In this document: piece by piece, positions 16,724-24,796 of the stretch | How the letters are laid out: each line of letters starts with the position of its first letter | Numbering within the stretch: the stretch's first letter is position 1 | Source: Mesotoga infera | Lineage (GTDB): Bacteria > Thermotogota > Thermotogae > Petrotogales > Kosmotogaceae | NCBI RefSeq assembly: GCF_900157305.1 | Contig: NZ_LS974202.1 | Location: 1,922,001-1,986,000 of the forward strand | Direction of reading: 5' to 3' | DNA: 64,000 nucleotides | Notes under the pieces: generated by a model | The model's input: only the letters and a program-made list of their open reading frames with translations | Told to the model about the DNA's origin: nothing | The model's database searches: none | Translations under genes and position numbers: made by a program

Positions 16724-19700
16724 TTACTGACTGCTCATATTGTCATCGTAGCCAACGATTGTGTTCGCATGGTTCGTGTTAGGATTGGTGTAATTGTTTG
16801 AATTCCAGACATCGTTTGCTGTAAGATAGTCATACTTGTAAGCATCGACGGAAATGGAAACTAGATATCCGGCATTTATGTAGGCTTTTAGTGTCTGAAT
16901 GTCCTGATCGTTTTCCACTCTCAGGACACTCATTACATTAGTATGGCTCCTGTACCTCGGGGCTTCTCTCCACGCAGACTCCGAAGGCCAAGTCTTGCTG
17001 TCGTTAGGATTATAGGGCATCTCTTTCCAGCTGCTCACGCCTGTATTAGATATAAGCTTCATCGCATCCTGGTATGCGGAACCTGCAGATGCGCTTCCGT
17101 TGTTTATCTGGTGATAGATGAAATCTGGACTGAGTATCCTGTCCTGGTAGGACACGGTGGGCGCTCCGTAGTATCCTCCCACCCATTGAGCACCGCTTAG
17201 GTCCCAGTTCCTGTCACAGGCTTCATAAAAAGTGGCCGTGTAATACCCTACTGAGAAGGCTACACATGAACCTTCACTTCCCTGATTACCTATCGGTGGA
17301 AAGTGGATCGAACTTGAATGGTCCAGAGAAACAGGTAGCGTCTCCTGCAGATCAAAAGGCTTCATCTCATACCAGCTGTTTGCTATCTCTTCCCACTCTT
17401 CAACCGAGGGCGGTCTCAGACCAGTGCCGTAACCGTTTATTATCTCGTTGTAGTCTCTTCCCTCTTCATACACACCCATCGTTTCTTTCATTCCTTCGAG
17501 TAGTCTCTTTGAAAGACCTCCAGCGTTTGAAGAGAGATCATAGTTCGAAATGGCCGAAACTGTGACACCCGGAATCTGTACATTCACATAAGAGTTGTTG
17601 ACGGTGTTCTTTGGTGTCTGTGTGGATATGAAGACATTTGAAGGAATTCCCGATGGATAGTTGTCGTATATCTCTACCGAGAAGAACTCGATAGTGCCTG
17701 TGCTGCCTGTCTTCGTATCATATACTTTCAGATACAAAGTCTCGTTGTTGAATGGAAGGAGTTCGGTTATGTCCAGAACCATTTTGTTGTCTGGATAAGG
17801 ATATGGACCGCTACATTGATAATAGTCATCGAACCTCTTCTCTCTTGAAGGAGAAGAGGGGTTTCCTACGCCTACATATACGAAGCAATCATTCCTGACG
17901 GAATGTGATATCTTGAAAACGGCTATCGCTCTGGGTTCATAGTTATCTTTCGGATCAACTGCAAAGCACAGAACCTTATTCTGTTTCATGGCTTCATAGG
18001 TTATATACAGAAAACCGTCAGGGACGTTTTCCCATCCACCTATTCCCCAGGAGTTAGCAACTTTAAACCCTCCCACCTCTTGCTGAATTGAGAAGTTCGC
18101 AACTAGCGTTCTGTTCTTTGTAGCCGTAAATGAATAACTGGCGTTAGTACTTACCTGTGCTCCATTCTCTGTCCAGTTGACGAACCTGTATCCCTCTTTG
18201 GGGGTGGCTGAAAGATTGACAGTATCTCCATGGGTGTAGACCCCTCCACCGGCAGCAGTTCCTCCGGCTGCAGGATTGGCCGAAACGGCTATTGTATAGG
18301 TCTTCTTTGTCAGGATAATATCTACCGTCTTGTCTCCATCGACATTGACGTTATCAGTCACGTTGTTGTATCCCGTCTTGCTTATCGTGTATGATCTTGT
18401 TCCTGACTGAACGTTTGTGAAGACGGCCTTTCCCTGCGCGTCGGTGCTCTTGTTCTCACCGTTGAAGGCGACGTTAGCGCCCTGAACTTTTCCCTGGTTA
18501 TCGCTTACATTGAAAGTTACCGTATATACTCTGACGAAATCGGCAGTCACCGTTTTGTTTCCGTTCATAGTCAGATTGGCCGGGTTTGCAGAGCCGCTCA
18601 AATCTCCGCTCCAGGTGTCGAAAGCCCAGCCGGCAGAAGGATTGGCTGTGAGCTGAACGACTTCACCATGAGTATATGTTGCTTTGTCTGGATTCTTCGT
18701 GACAGTCCCCTGACCAATTACGTTTGTCGTTAGGCTATAGGTCTTGAGTTTGAATGTGACGGAGATAGTATGACTGGCAGTCACGTTGTTGAATGTGTAG
18801 CTGGATACGGCTCCAATGGAAACTCCGTCTACCTTCACATCTTCTATGTCATATCCGGTGTCCGGAGTTATCGTGAATGACTGATTAGAGCCGTGGGTAA
18901 CGTTCACACTCCCCGCGGGATTTATGCTTCCTCCCGTGCCCGCCGTTGCGGTGATCGTGTAGGTCTTAAGTCTGAAGTTGGCCACGAGTGTCCTGTTCGC
19001 GGTCGCCGTGAACGAGTAAGCGGCATTCGCGCTCACCTGCACTGCGTTCTCCGTCCAGTTGACAAATTCATAGCCTTCGCTTGGAGTGGCCACAAGGTTT
19101 ACAGTATCTCCGTGAGTGTAGTTTCCTCCGCCGCTCACACTTCCTCCGGCAGGAGGATTTGCCGACGCGGCTATCGTGTACTTCTTTATTGTGAAGGTCG
19201 CCGTTACTGTCTTATTTGAGTCCATTGTTATGTTTGCCGGATTGGCAGTACCACTAAGGTCTCCGCTCCAGCCGGTGAAGTTCCAGCCCGTTGATGGAAT
19301 CGCCGTCAGCTGAACTATCTCGCCGTGAGCGTAAGTCGATTTGTCGGGATTTTTCGAGACCGAACCCTGCCCGACCGCGTTAGTCGAAAGCGTGTAAGTC
19401 TTTTTAGCTAGAGAGACATTCACGCTCTTGTCTGAATCTACATTAACACTTCCGGTAGAGTTCTCGTATCCGATCTTGCTTACCGTGTATGCCCTGTTCC
19501 CGACCGGAACTTCCGAAAAGACGGCCCGGCCCTGGGAATCTGTCTGTTGAGACTCTCCATTGAAACTCACATTTGCTCCCTGAAGCGGAACAGAGTCATC
19601 GCTGACACTGAATGCAATTTCAAATTCTGCGAGATTTTCCTTCGAAAGAACCGCTTCACATTGCGAGACAACCTCATCCCCTACATAACAGACGATAATC

Positions 19701-21493
19701 ACGGCCTGTGCATCTCTGTTAGTCCAGAAGGCCGAAAGATCCACAACTCCATTTCCGTCAGGAATTGCTTCTTCAGGAATCGGGGTTTGAATCTCTGGAT
19801 CGATATCTGGATATATGAATCTCACTTTTATGATCGCCGGGTCTAGCTCAAGCCTTACTTCATACTTACAACCGAAAAATGCGCTCTCCAGAACGAATCT
19901 GAAATCCTTAGACAATACAGATGCCACGAATTTGGCCTCAATCACTCTATCATTAAAGACGTCGAATCTGTACTCCCGGTCTTCACTGACAAGCTGGCCA
20001 TTTTCGTACCAGCCGGAGAACATATAGCATTCACTTGCCTCAGCGATTAGTAGGGCTTCTTCACCGTAGGCATATGTACCACCACCGGAGACAGCACCTC
20101 CATCTTCTGGACTGGCATATACCTCAACAGAATACCGGTGTTCCAAAAAGTGTGCGGTTACACTCTTATCACCGTCCATTGTAATGGACGTTGGATTCAG
20201 AGAGCCTTCCAGATCTCCGGTCCAACCATTGAAGTTCCATCCACTGGCCGGTATAGCCGTCAGCTCGACAATCTCCCCATGGTTGTACCTTTCCTTTTCA
20301 ATCGACCTCGAGATCGAGCCATCTCCGGAAACCAGAGTTGTCAGTTCATAGGTTTTCCCAACCAATACTATGTCAACGGTTTTGTCGGAATCTACGATCA
20401 CGTTTCCTGCCAGGTCTTCGTATCCCAACTTGGTTATCGTGTAATCCTTGTTTCCTGGAGTTATTTCGTAGAATTCCACTTTCCCTTGAGCATCAGTCTC
20501 TCTTTCTTCTCCGGCAAAACTAACAAGTGCTCCCTCTACTGCTCCTTCAAAATCGCTCACAAAGAAAGTAACCGTATATCTCTCGAGCTTGAAACTGGCC
20601 GTAATTGACTTATCGCTATCCATAGTGATTACGATCTCTGTGTCCGATCCGGTGGCATCGCCTGTCCACTGCTCGAATAACCAGCCCTCAGCCGGTTCTG
20701 CCGTAAGGGAGACTTCCGTCCCTTCTTCATATATACTCTCTTCAGGAGCAACAACTACCGAACCATTTCCTTCAGTTGAAACCACGAGCTCATAAAGGAA
20801 CCTACCATTAAGTATGTTGAAAAGACTAACTTCACAGATGGCAAGCGCGTAGTTTGGAAGTCCGAGTGTGTCAAGCGTATCCTGTGTCAGGTCATACTTA
20901 GGATTTGCAGGATATGTTTCAAAGTCCCAGATCCAGGCTCCAAAAGGCTGTGTGTCTATGATCACATAAGAATCATTGACGGAGAGTACTTTAATAAGCA
21001 GTTCGACCTTCTCTTCAAATGTCATGTTCTCAAGGCATTCAAGAGAGTAGAAGATAAGCTCGTCGTCTATGAGTACATAGACTCCAGTCCTGTCTTCCAC
21101 TGCTGCAATGTCGAATGTTGACTTAGTCTCAGGAAGAGCAACCGTCTTCTTTAGAAGCTCCACACCCCTGGAGTCTCTAACTGAGAGTGTCACTTGCTCT
21201 GTCCCGGTATTCGCGAAGAATCTCGATTCGGCCTTGCCTCCACTCAGTGCTATTGAAGGCATCCCGTTGTCGAAATCGACAACTGCCGCATCCTTTAATC
21301 CCTTCACATCGACGCTGAAAGCAAATTCGCTGATTCCCATGAGTGAAATCTCACGGGTCAGAGTGAATTCAGTATCGATCGAGGGTTCTCCGCCAAGTTT
21401 GAAACATGCAGGCAAGAAAAGTGTTAGTATGACTATTGCCAGTACTCCATTAAACAGAATCCGAAGTGTTGAGTCTCCTCTTCCATTTCTCAT
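16724..21493 (-). CDS. Giant lipoprotein with InlB-type repeats and circularly permuted papain-family (C1) peptidase
   Basis: A 1589-residue predicted lipoprotein (lipobox LPAC). The N-terminal 300 residues match the 10463 protein. Then come alternating carboxypeptidase-regulatory-like domains and InlB-type repeats, plus one copy of the 90-residue module (19640-19925), up to about residue 1134. The C-terminal part is a C1 peptidase in permuted order. The segment FKVANSWGIGGW, with the catalytic Asn at 1147, comes first. It is followed by a beta domain and a propeptide-like stretch. Then come IGNQGSEGSCVAFS, with the oxyanion Gln at 1404 and nucleophile Cys at 1410, and NHANTIVGYDD, with His at 1575. 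The protein stops 8 residues after that block. Normal order is Cys-His-Asn. All catalytic residues are kept, so activity is possible if the halves fold together. An assembly or rearrangement artefact is the main alternative. Confidence 0.85.
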   Translation of the reverse strand: MRNGRGDSTLRILFNGVLAIVILTLFLPACFKLGGEPSIDTEFTLTREISLMGISEFAFSVDVKGLKDAAVVDFDNGMPSIALSGGKAESRFFANTGTEQVTLSVRDSRGVELLKKTVALPETKSTFDIAAVEDRTGVYVLIDDELIFYSLECLENMTFEEKVELLIKVLSVNDSYVIIDTQPFGAWIWDFETYPANPKYDLTQDTLDTLGLPNYALAICEVSLFNILNGRFLYELVVSTEGNGSVVVAPEESIYEEGTEVSLTAEPAEGWLFEQWTGDATGSDTEIVITMDSDKSITASFKLERYTVTFFVSDFEGAVEGALVSFAGEERETDAQGKVEFYEITPGNKDYTITKLGYEDLAGNVIVDSDKTVDIVLVGKTYELTTLVSGDGSISRSIEKERYNHGEIVELTAIPASGWNFNGWTGDLEGSLNPTSITMDGDKSVTAHFLEHRYSVEVYASPEDGGAVSGGGTYAYGEEALLIAEASECYMFSGWYENGQLVSEDREYRFDVFNDRVIEAKFVASVLSKDFRFVLESAFFGCKYEVRLELDPAIIKVRFIYPDIDPEIQTPIPEEAIPDGNGVVDLSAFWTNRDAQAVIIVCYVGDEVVSQCEAVLSKENLAEFEIAFSVSDDSVPLQGANVSFNGESQQTDSQGRAVFSEVPVGNRAYTVSKIGYENSTGSVNVDSDKSVNVSLAKKTYTLSTNAVGQGSVSKNPDKSTYAHGEIVQLTAIPSTGWNFTGWSGDLSGTANPANITMDSNKTVTATFTIKKYTIAASANPPAGGSVSGGGNYTHGDTVNLVATPSEGYEFVNWTENAVQVSANAAYSFTATANRTLVANFRLKTYTITATAGTGGSINPAGSVNVTHGSNQSFTITPDTGYDIEDVKVDGVSIGAVSSYTFNNVTASHTISVTFKLKTYSLTTNVIGQGTVTKNPDKATYTHGEVVQLTANPSAGWAFDTWSGDLSGSANPANLTMNGNKTVTADFVRVYTVTFNVSDNQGKVQGANVAFNGENKSTDAQGKAVFTNVQSGTRSYTISKTGYNNVTDNVNVDGDKTVDIILTKKTYTIAVSANPAAGGTAAGGGVYTHGDTVNLSATPKEGYRFVNWTENGAQVSTNASYSFTATKNRTLVANFSIQQEVGGFKVANSWGIGGWENVPDGFLYITYEAMKQNKVLCFAVDPKDNYEPRAIAVFKISHSVRNDCFVYVGVGNPSSPSREKRFDDYYQCSGPYPYPDNKMVLDITELLPFNNETLYLKVYDTKTGSTGTIEFFSVEIYDNYPSGIPSNVFISTQTPKNTVNNSYVNVQIPGVTVSAISNYDLSSNAGGLSKRLLEGMKETMGVYEEGRDYNEIINGYGTGLRPPSVEEWEEIANSWYEMKPFDLQETLPVSLDHSSSIHFPPIGNQGSEGSCVAFSVGYYTATFYEACDRNWDLSGAQWVGGYYGAPTVSYQDRILSPDFIYHQINNGSASAGSAYQDAMKLISNTGVSSWKEMPYNPNDSKTWPSESAWREAPRYRSHTNVMSVLRVENDQDIQTLKAYINAGYLVSISVDAYKYDYLTANDVWNSNNYTNPNTNHANTIVGYDDNMSSQ
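18092..19024 (-). repeat. 933-bp direct repeat, copy 1
   Basis: Read line by line, this stretch is identical to 36533-37465, an offset of exactly 18441. Similarity continues with mismatches to about 19200. It covers InlB-type and carboxypeptidase-regulatory-like domains of the permuted-peptidase gene. Confidence 0.9.
20600..21493 (-). repeat. Inverted repeat arm B (shared lipoprotein 5' region)
   Basis: Coding start of the 21493 gene, matching 10463-11365 in inverted orientation. The two genes point at each other, so the arms flank both gene bodies. Confidence 0.85.
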
Positions 21494-21555
21494 ATAATCA
21501 AGCCCCCATAGGTATTTAGTCCAAAGATTGAACCGATTAAAATAGTTGATAATTT

Positions 21556-21561
21556 ATTATA
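21556..21561 (-). promoter_or_regulatory. -10 box candidate for the 21493 gene
   Basis: On the minus strand TATAAT lies about 63 bases before the ATG. No good -35 is visible. A GGGGG ribosome binding site sits just before the start. Confidence 0.35.
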
Positions 21562-21703
21562 TCAAAGTCTTTCATGATTTTAGAAGAGACCGATCCAATA
21601 CCCTTCTAACAAAAACGAATGTACTGAGATACTTTCATAAAACACATGATAGCGAGAGTTGTTTCCAGTTGAATGTAGAGCCTTTCAAGTCAACGCTGCG
21701 TGT

Positions 21704-21709
21704 TATAAT
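21704..21709 (+). promoter_or_regulatory. Extended -10 box for the beta-helix lipoprotein gene
   Basis: TGTTATAAT at 21701-21709 is an extended -10 with the TG dinucleotide. It lies 24 bases before the GGAGGT ribosome binding site of the gene starting at 21745. Confidence 0.5.
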
Positions 21710-21744
21710 TGTTCGATCTCTCATTCATGATTGGAGGTATTTTA

Positions 21745-23235
21745 ATGCGCAAGAAGCATGCGTTTCCTATATTCGTTGCCCTTTTAGTGTTGCTCATTAG
21801 TGCATGCAGTTCACCCAAACCACCCAAATTCGAGATTCCCGATCAAAGAATTGAAGAAGGCTCCGTTCTACGGCTTTTGTTAACGGATTTTGCCGAGGTC
21901 TCAACTAACGAAAAACTTTCTTTCGAGCTGAAAGAAGGAAAAGGAAAAATAGAGGGAAACAATTACCTGTATTCAGCTTCATTCGAAGATTCAGGTACAA
22001 GCAAGGTAATTATAATTGCAAAGACTGACAAAGGCAAGGAAACAGAGGCGGCTTTTAATCTTATCATAGAAGACAAGAACCGTAGTCCGATAATCTCAAT
22101 TGATAATCTTGAATTATCTCGCGAAGGCGAACTCACTCTGGACCTGAAAAAGATGGCAAGTGATCCAGATGGTGATTCACTTTCATTCTTCCTAAGTTCG
22201 GGAAAAGGAACTATAGAAAGTTATAAGCTCAAGGTTGTCGGGAAAGATCTCGACTATGGAGAGAATAAGTTTTCTGTACAAGTTATTGATACAAAAGGCG
22301 CAACAGCACTTACGAATTTTTCAATCGTCGTTCCTTTACCATCTGTAGTGGATTCCGGGAATACATTGTATGCCGGACTAGGCGGAGATTACGAAACCAT
22401 ACAGCAAGCAGTTAGCGCTGCAAAGACCGGTGATACGGTATTTATCCTTCCTGGCAATTATACTGAGAATATAAGTATTTCAAAAAGCATACATATTGTA
22501 GGATCTTCTAGAGACGAAGTTGTTATTAGCGCAAGTAATGAGTCATCGGCAATTATTTACGTTCGTAATGGTAATGGTGTCAAGATATCTGGACTGACAT
22601 TGAAAACTCTGGGACCGGCAATCCAGTTTTCGAGGTCATCTGGTGAAATCAATGACTGCATTATCAAAGGTGGTAGATTCGGAGTGTCTTTTAGCGGTTC
22701 TTCCGGTACTTATATAACTGTTACCAATTGTACTTTCTCCGCTCTAGAAAGCGAGTACAATCCCGAAAAGCTGGGAGAACGTTTGACAGGGCTTTACGCT
22801 TATGGTACTGGAAAAGTAGAAGTTGCCAACTCGGTTTTTGTACGAAACGGCACTGGCCTATATCTTTCAAATGAGATCACCTTCAAAGTTTTGAATTCAA
22901 CCTTCGATCAGAATACGATAGGCATTTCGATAACAGGAACGGCTAACGGACTAATTCGAGACAATCTAATTATGAGAAACATGGACAATGGAATACTTCT
23001 GAGAAGCACCTCTACCGTAGAGTTCGAAAACAACCGATTCTTGGACAATATTCGTCACGGTTTCGATCTCTATCTCAAAAGTTGTACCGATTGCGGTTGT
23101 GGCGGTACTGTCTTCAATGGGACTGTTCTGGGCTCTGGAAACGTATTTGATGACGAGAAAGCGATTTGCCCCAGAGACTTCAGTTGGCCCGAAGGCTTCT
23201 ATAAGGTGGATGAGCAGATCTCAAAAACCAACTAG
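21745..23235 (+). CDS. Lipoprotein with right-handed beta-helix domain
   Basis: A 496-residue predicted lipoprotein. The ATG at 21745 is chosen over an upstream in-frame start because GGAGGT at 21733-21738 precedes it and the signal sequence begins there. The lipobox is ISAC. Residues about 25-115 and 116-205 are cadherin/Ig-like, with a DPDGDSLSF motif. Residues about 215-470 are a right-handed parallel beta-helix of the NosD/PbH1 type: YETIQQAVSAAKTGDTVFI is the usual entry, followed by repeated N-x-(F/I)-x-x-N turns. Such domains bind or cut polysaccharides; no catalytic residues can be assigned. A cysteine cluster (SCTDCGCGG) lies near the end. Confidence 0.87.
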   Translation: MRKKHAFPIFVALLVLLISACSSPKPPKFEIPDQRIEEGSVLRLLLTDFAEVSTNEKLSFELKEGKGKIEGNNYLYSASFEDSGTSKVIIIAKTDKGKETEAAFNLIIEDKNRSPIISIDNLELSREGELTLDLKKMASDPDGDSLSFFLSSGKGTIESYKLKVVGKDLDYGENKFSVQVIDTKGATALTNFSIVVPLPSVVDSGNTLYAGLGGDYETIQQAVSAAKTGDTVFILPGNYTENISISKSIHIVGSSRDEVVISASNESSAIIYVRNGNGVKISGLTLKTLGPAIQFSRSSGEINDCIIKGGRFGVSFSGSSGTYITVTNCTFSALESEYNPEKLGERLTGLYAYGTGKVEVANSVFVRNGTGLYLSNEITFKVLNSTFDQNTIGISITGTANGLIRDNLIMRNMDNGILLRSTSTVEFENNRFLDNIRHGFDLYLKSCTDCGCGGTVFNGTVLGSGNVFDDEKAICPRDFSWPEGFYKVDEQISKTN

Positions 23236-23259
23236 ACCACTCAGAAGAATAAACATGCA

Positions 23260-23295
23260 GAACCGGCCTGATTTATGGGCCGGTTCTTCTATGTT
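23260..23295 (+). terminator. Terminator after the beta-helix gene
   Basis: GAACCGGCC (23260-23268) and GGCCGGTTC (23278-23286) form a 9-bp stem with a 9-base loop, followed by TTCTATGTTTCTT. The T tract is interrupted, so strength is uncertain. Confidence 0.7.
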
Positions 23296-23761
23296 TCTTA
23301 GCATTTCTACAAAGAAAGATACAGAAAAAAGAGCAATTTCGTGTTTCTAGATAACGAGTGGCTAGTTCACCAATCAAGCGTTCTTGCTTGCGAAAAGCCC
23401 TTCATTGCAAACGACAGTACAATAAACCAGTATTGATTACAGCAAACGTATGTATCAATCGATTAAGTATAACGAACATTTTATGACTGCTTTTGGCAGT
23501 CATCACCCTTTAGGTCTTTTCTACTATTTTAACATAGACAGATTGTCGATTCTCTACTGTTATTAGTATCTATATTCCAATTCTAAAGTAAGCGCCATCG
23601 AACCATGAATCCATAGAATGCACCCGCTGTCAAATTAATGTAATAATTATAACATCTATATTTTACTAATTTCTCTTTATCATTCGTATGATTTTGAGCT
23701 CGTTTGGAGTAGAATATGTTAAAGGTTACTCGTTATTGAACTGGGAAGTGAGGTAAGAAGA
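23296..23761. other. Intergenic region without recognisable gene
   Basis: About 465 AT-rich bases. The only structure seen is a short hairpin near 23484-23505 (TGACTGC and GCAGTCA). No protein similarity is evident in any frame. Confidence 0.6.
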
Positions 23762-24616
23762 ATGTCGAAGATTGGGTTAGTTCTGACTATAGCGATTCTG
23801 ATATTCACAGCGAGCGGTTGCCTGCTTACACCTCGATTGACTGGCGAACCTGCAGAAAACGTTATCTCTCTTGAGCCCCAGATTCTACCACCGGACGCTT
23901 TTGGTGTCCGAAGAACAGAGATTGTTGTCGCAGGAGCGAGTGTTGGAACCTTCTCTTTTTGGATTGAAAACGATTCACTTATCCTCAGTTTTGAGGGTCT
24001 TGATGGATGGATGTTCAGCAGAATCGCTTTCGAGACTAAAGAAACAATTGATGAATTCAAGCTTGACGATAGCGGTATATTGGATATTGCATCCTTTTCT
24101 ACAAATGTGCACTTTGACAATGTTGTCAATTTTGCTTCCTATGAAGTTGATCTAGATTTTCTCGATGATTTTACAACGAGTTTCTTCACCGCAATTTATC
24201 TAGAAATGAGAAACGCCGACGACATTGAGATCTCGACTATTCCAACAGCCTATCTTGGTACGATATATAGAGACTCAGGCCAGATTGATCTGAATTCAAT
24301 ACTTACCGGCGAACTTCGCGTCGAACGCCGAAACGGTTTGGCTTACTGTGATCTATCTCTTATAAATGAGGGTAATACTGAAGCTTTGTTTATTACTGTG
24401 GAACTTCTCTTTGAGATCGAAGAAGAAGGAACATGGCTCGAGTTTGAGAGAGTGAAATTGGTTTCCTTTGGAGATGAATTTAGTTTAGCTTCGGGCGCTT
24501 CAACTAAACTGAGTGCTGAAATCCCTGAAAAAGGCAATATAAGAGTTACAGCAGACATTAGCTCGATAAACAGCGATAGCGTTCGACTGGTTTACATATA
24601 TGAAGGTGATTTCTAA
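23762..24616 (+). CDS. Lipoprotein of unknown function
   Basis: A 284-residue predicted lipoprotein with lipobox TASGC after a clear signal sequence. The start ATG follows GTGAGG at 23749. I do not recognise the domain. Residues about 50-160, around the stretch RRTEIVVAGASVGTFSFWIE, align with the N-terminal 170 residues of the next gene (SYEIVVKGELLATVHAWIED), so the two are paralogous at this end. The second half looks like a beta-sandwich (LINEGNTEALFITVELLF), similar to domains often found between repeats. It may be co-expressed with the larger gene downstream, 180 bases away. Confidence 0.75.
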   Translation: MSKIGLVLTIAILIFTASGCLLTPRLTGEPAENVISLEPQILPPDAFGVRRTEIVVAGASVGTFSFWIENDSLILSFEGLDGWMFSRIAFETKETIDEFKLDDSGILDIASFSTNVHFDNVVNFASYEVDLDFLDDFTTSFFTAIYLEMRNADDIEISTIPTAYLGTIYRDSGQIDLNSILTGELRVERRNGLAYCDLSLINEGNTEALFITVELLFEIEEEGTWLEFERVKLVSFGDEFSLASGASTKLSAEIPEKGNIRVTADISSINSDSVRLVYIYEGDF

Positions 24617-24796
24617 GCATACGTTTGTATTTGATTTATGGTATGATAATTAAAGAAACTTCATTGTTCTTCTTCTTATGATTACTTCGGCACTTTATTA
24701 TTTCTTTTTGAGAGATTTCGGGGTGGCCTGGCATATAGTTGCATATCAATCGACTGGATAAGGTTATTTTACACCCATTGAGGTGGAGGTGGAGTT

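Noticed and set aside
23484-23505. Terminator in the gap after the beta-helix gene
   Set aside because: The 7-bp stem lacks a following T tract, and a better terminator lies at 23260.
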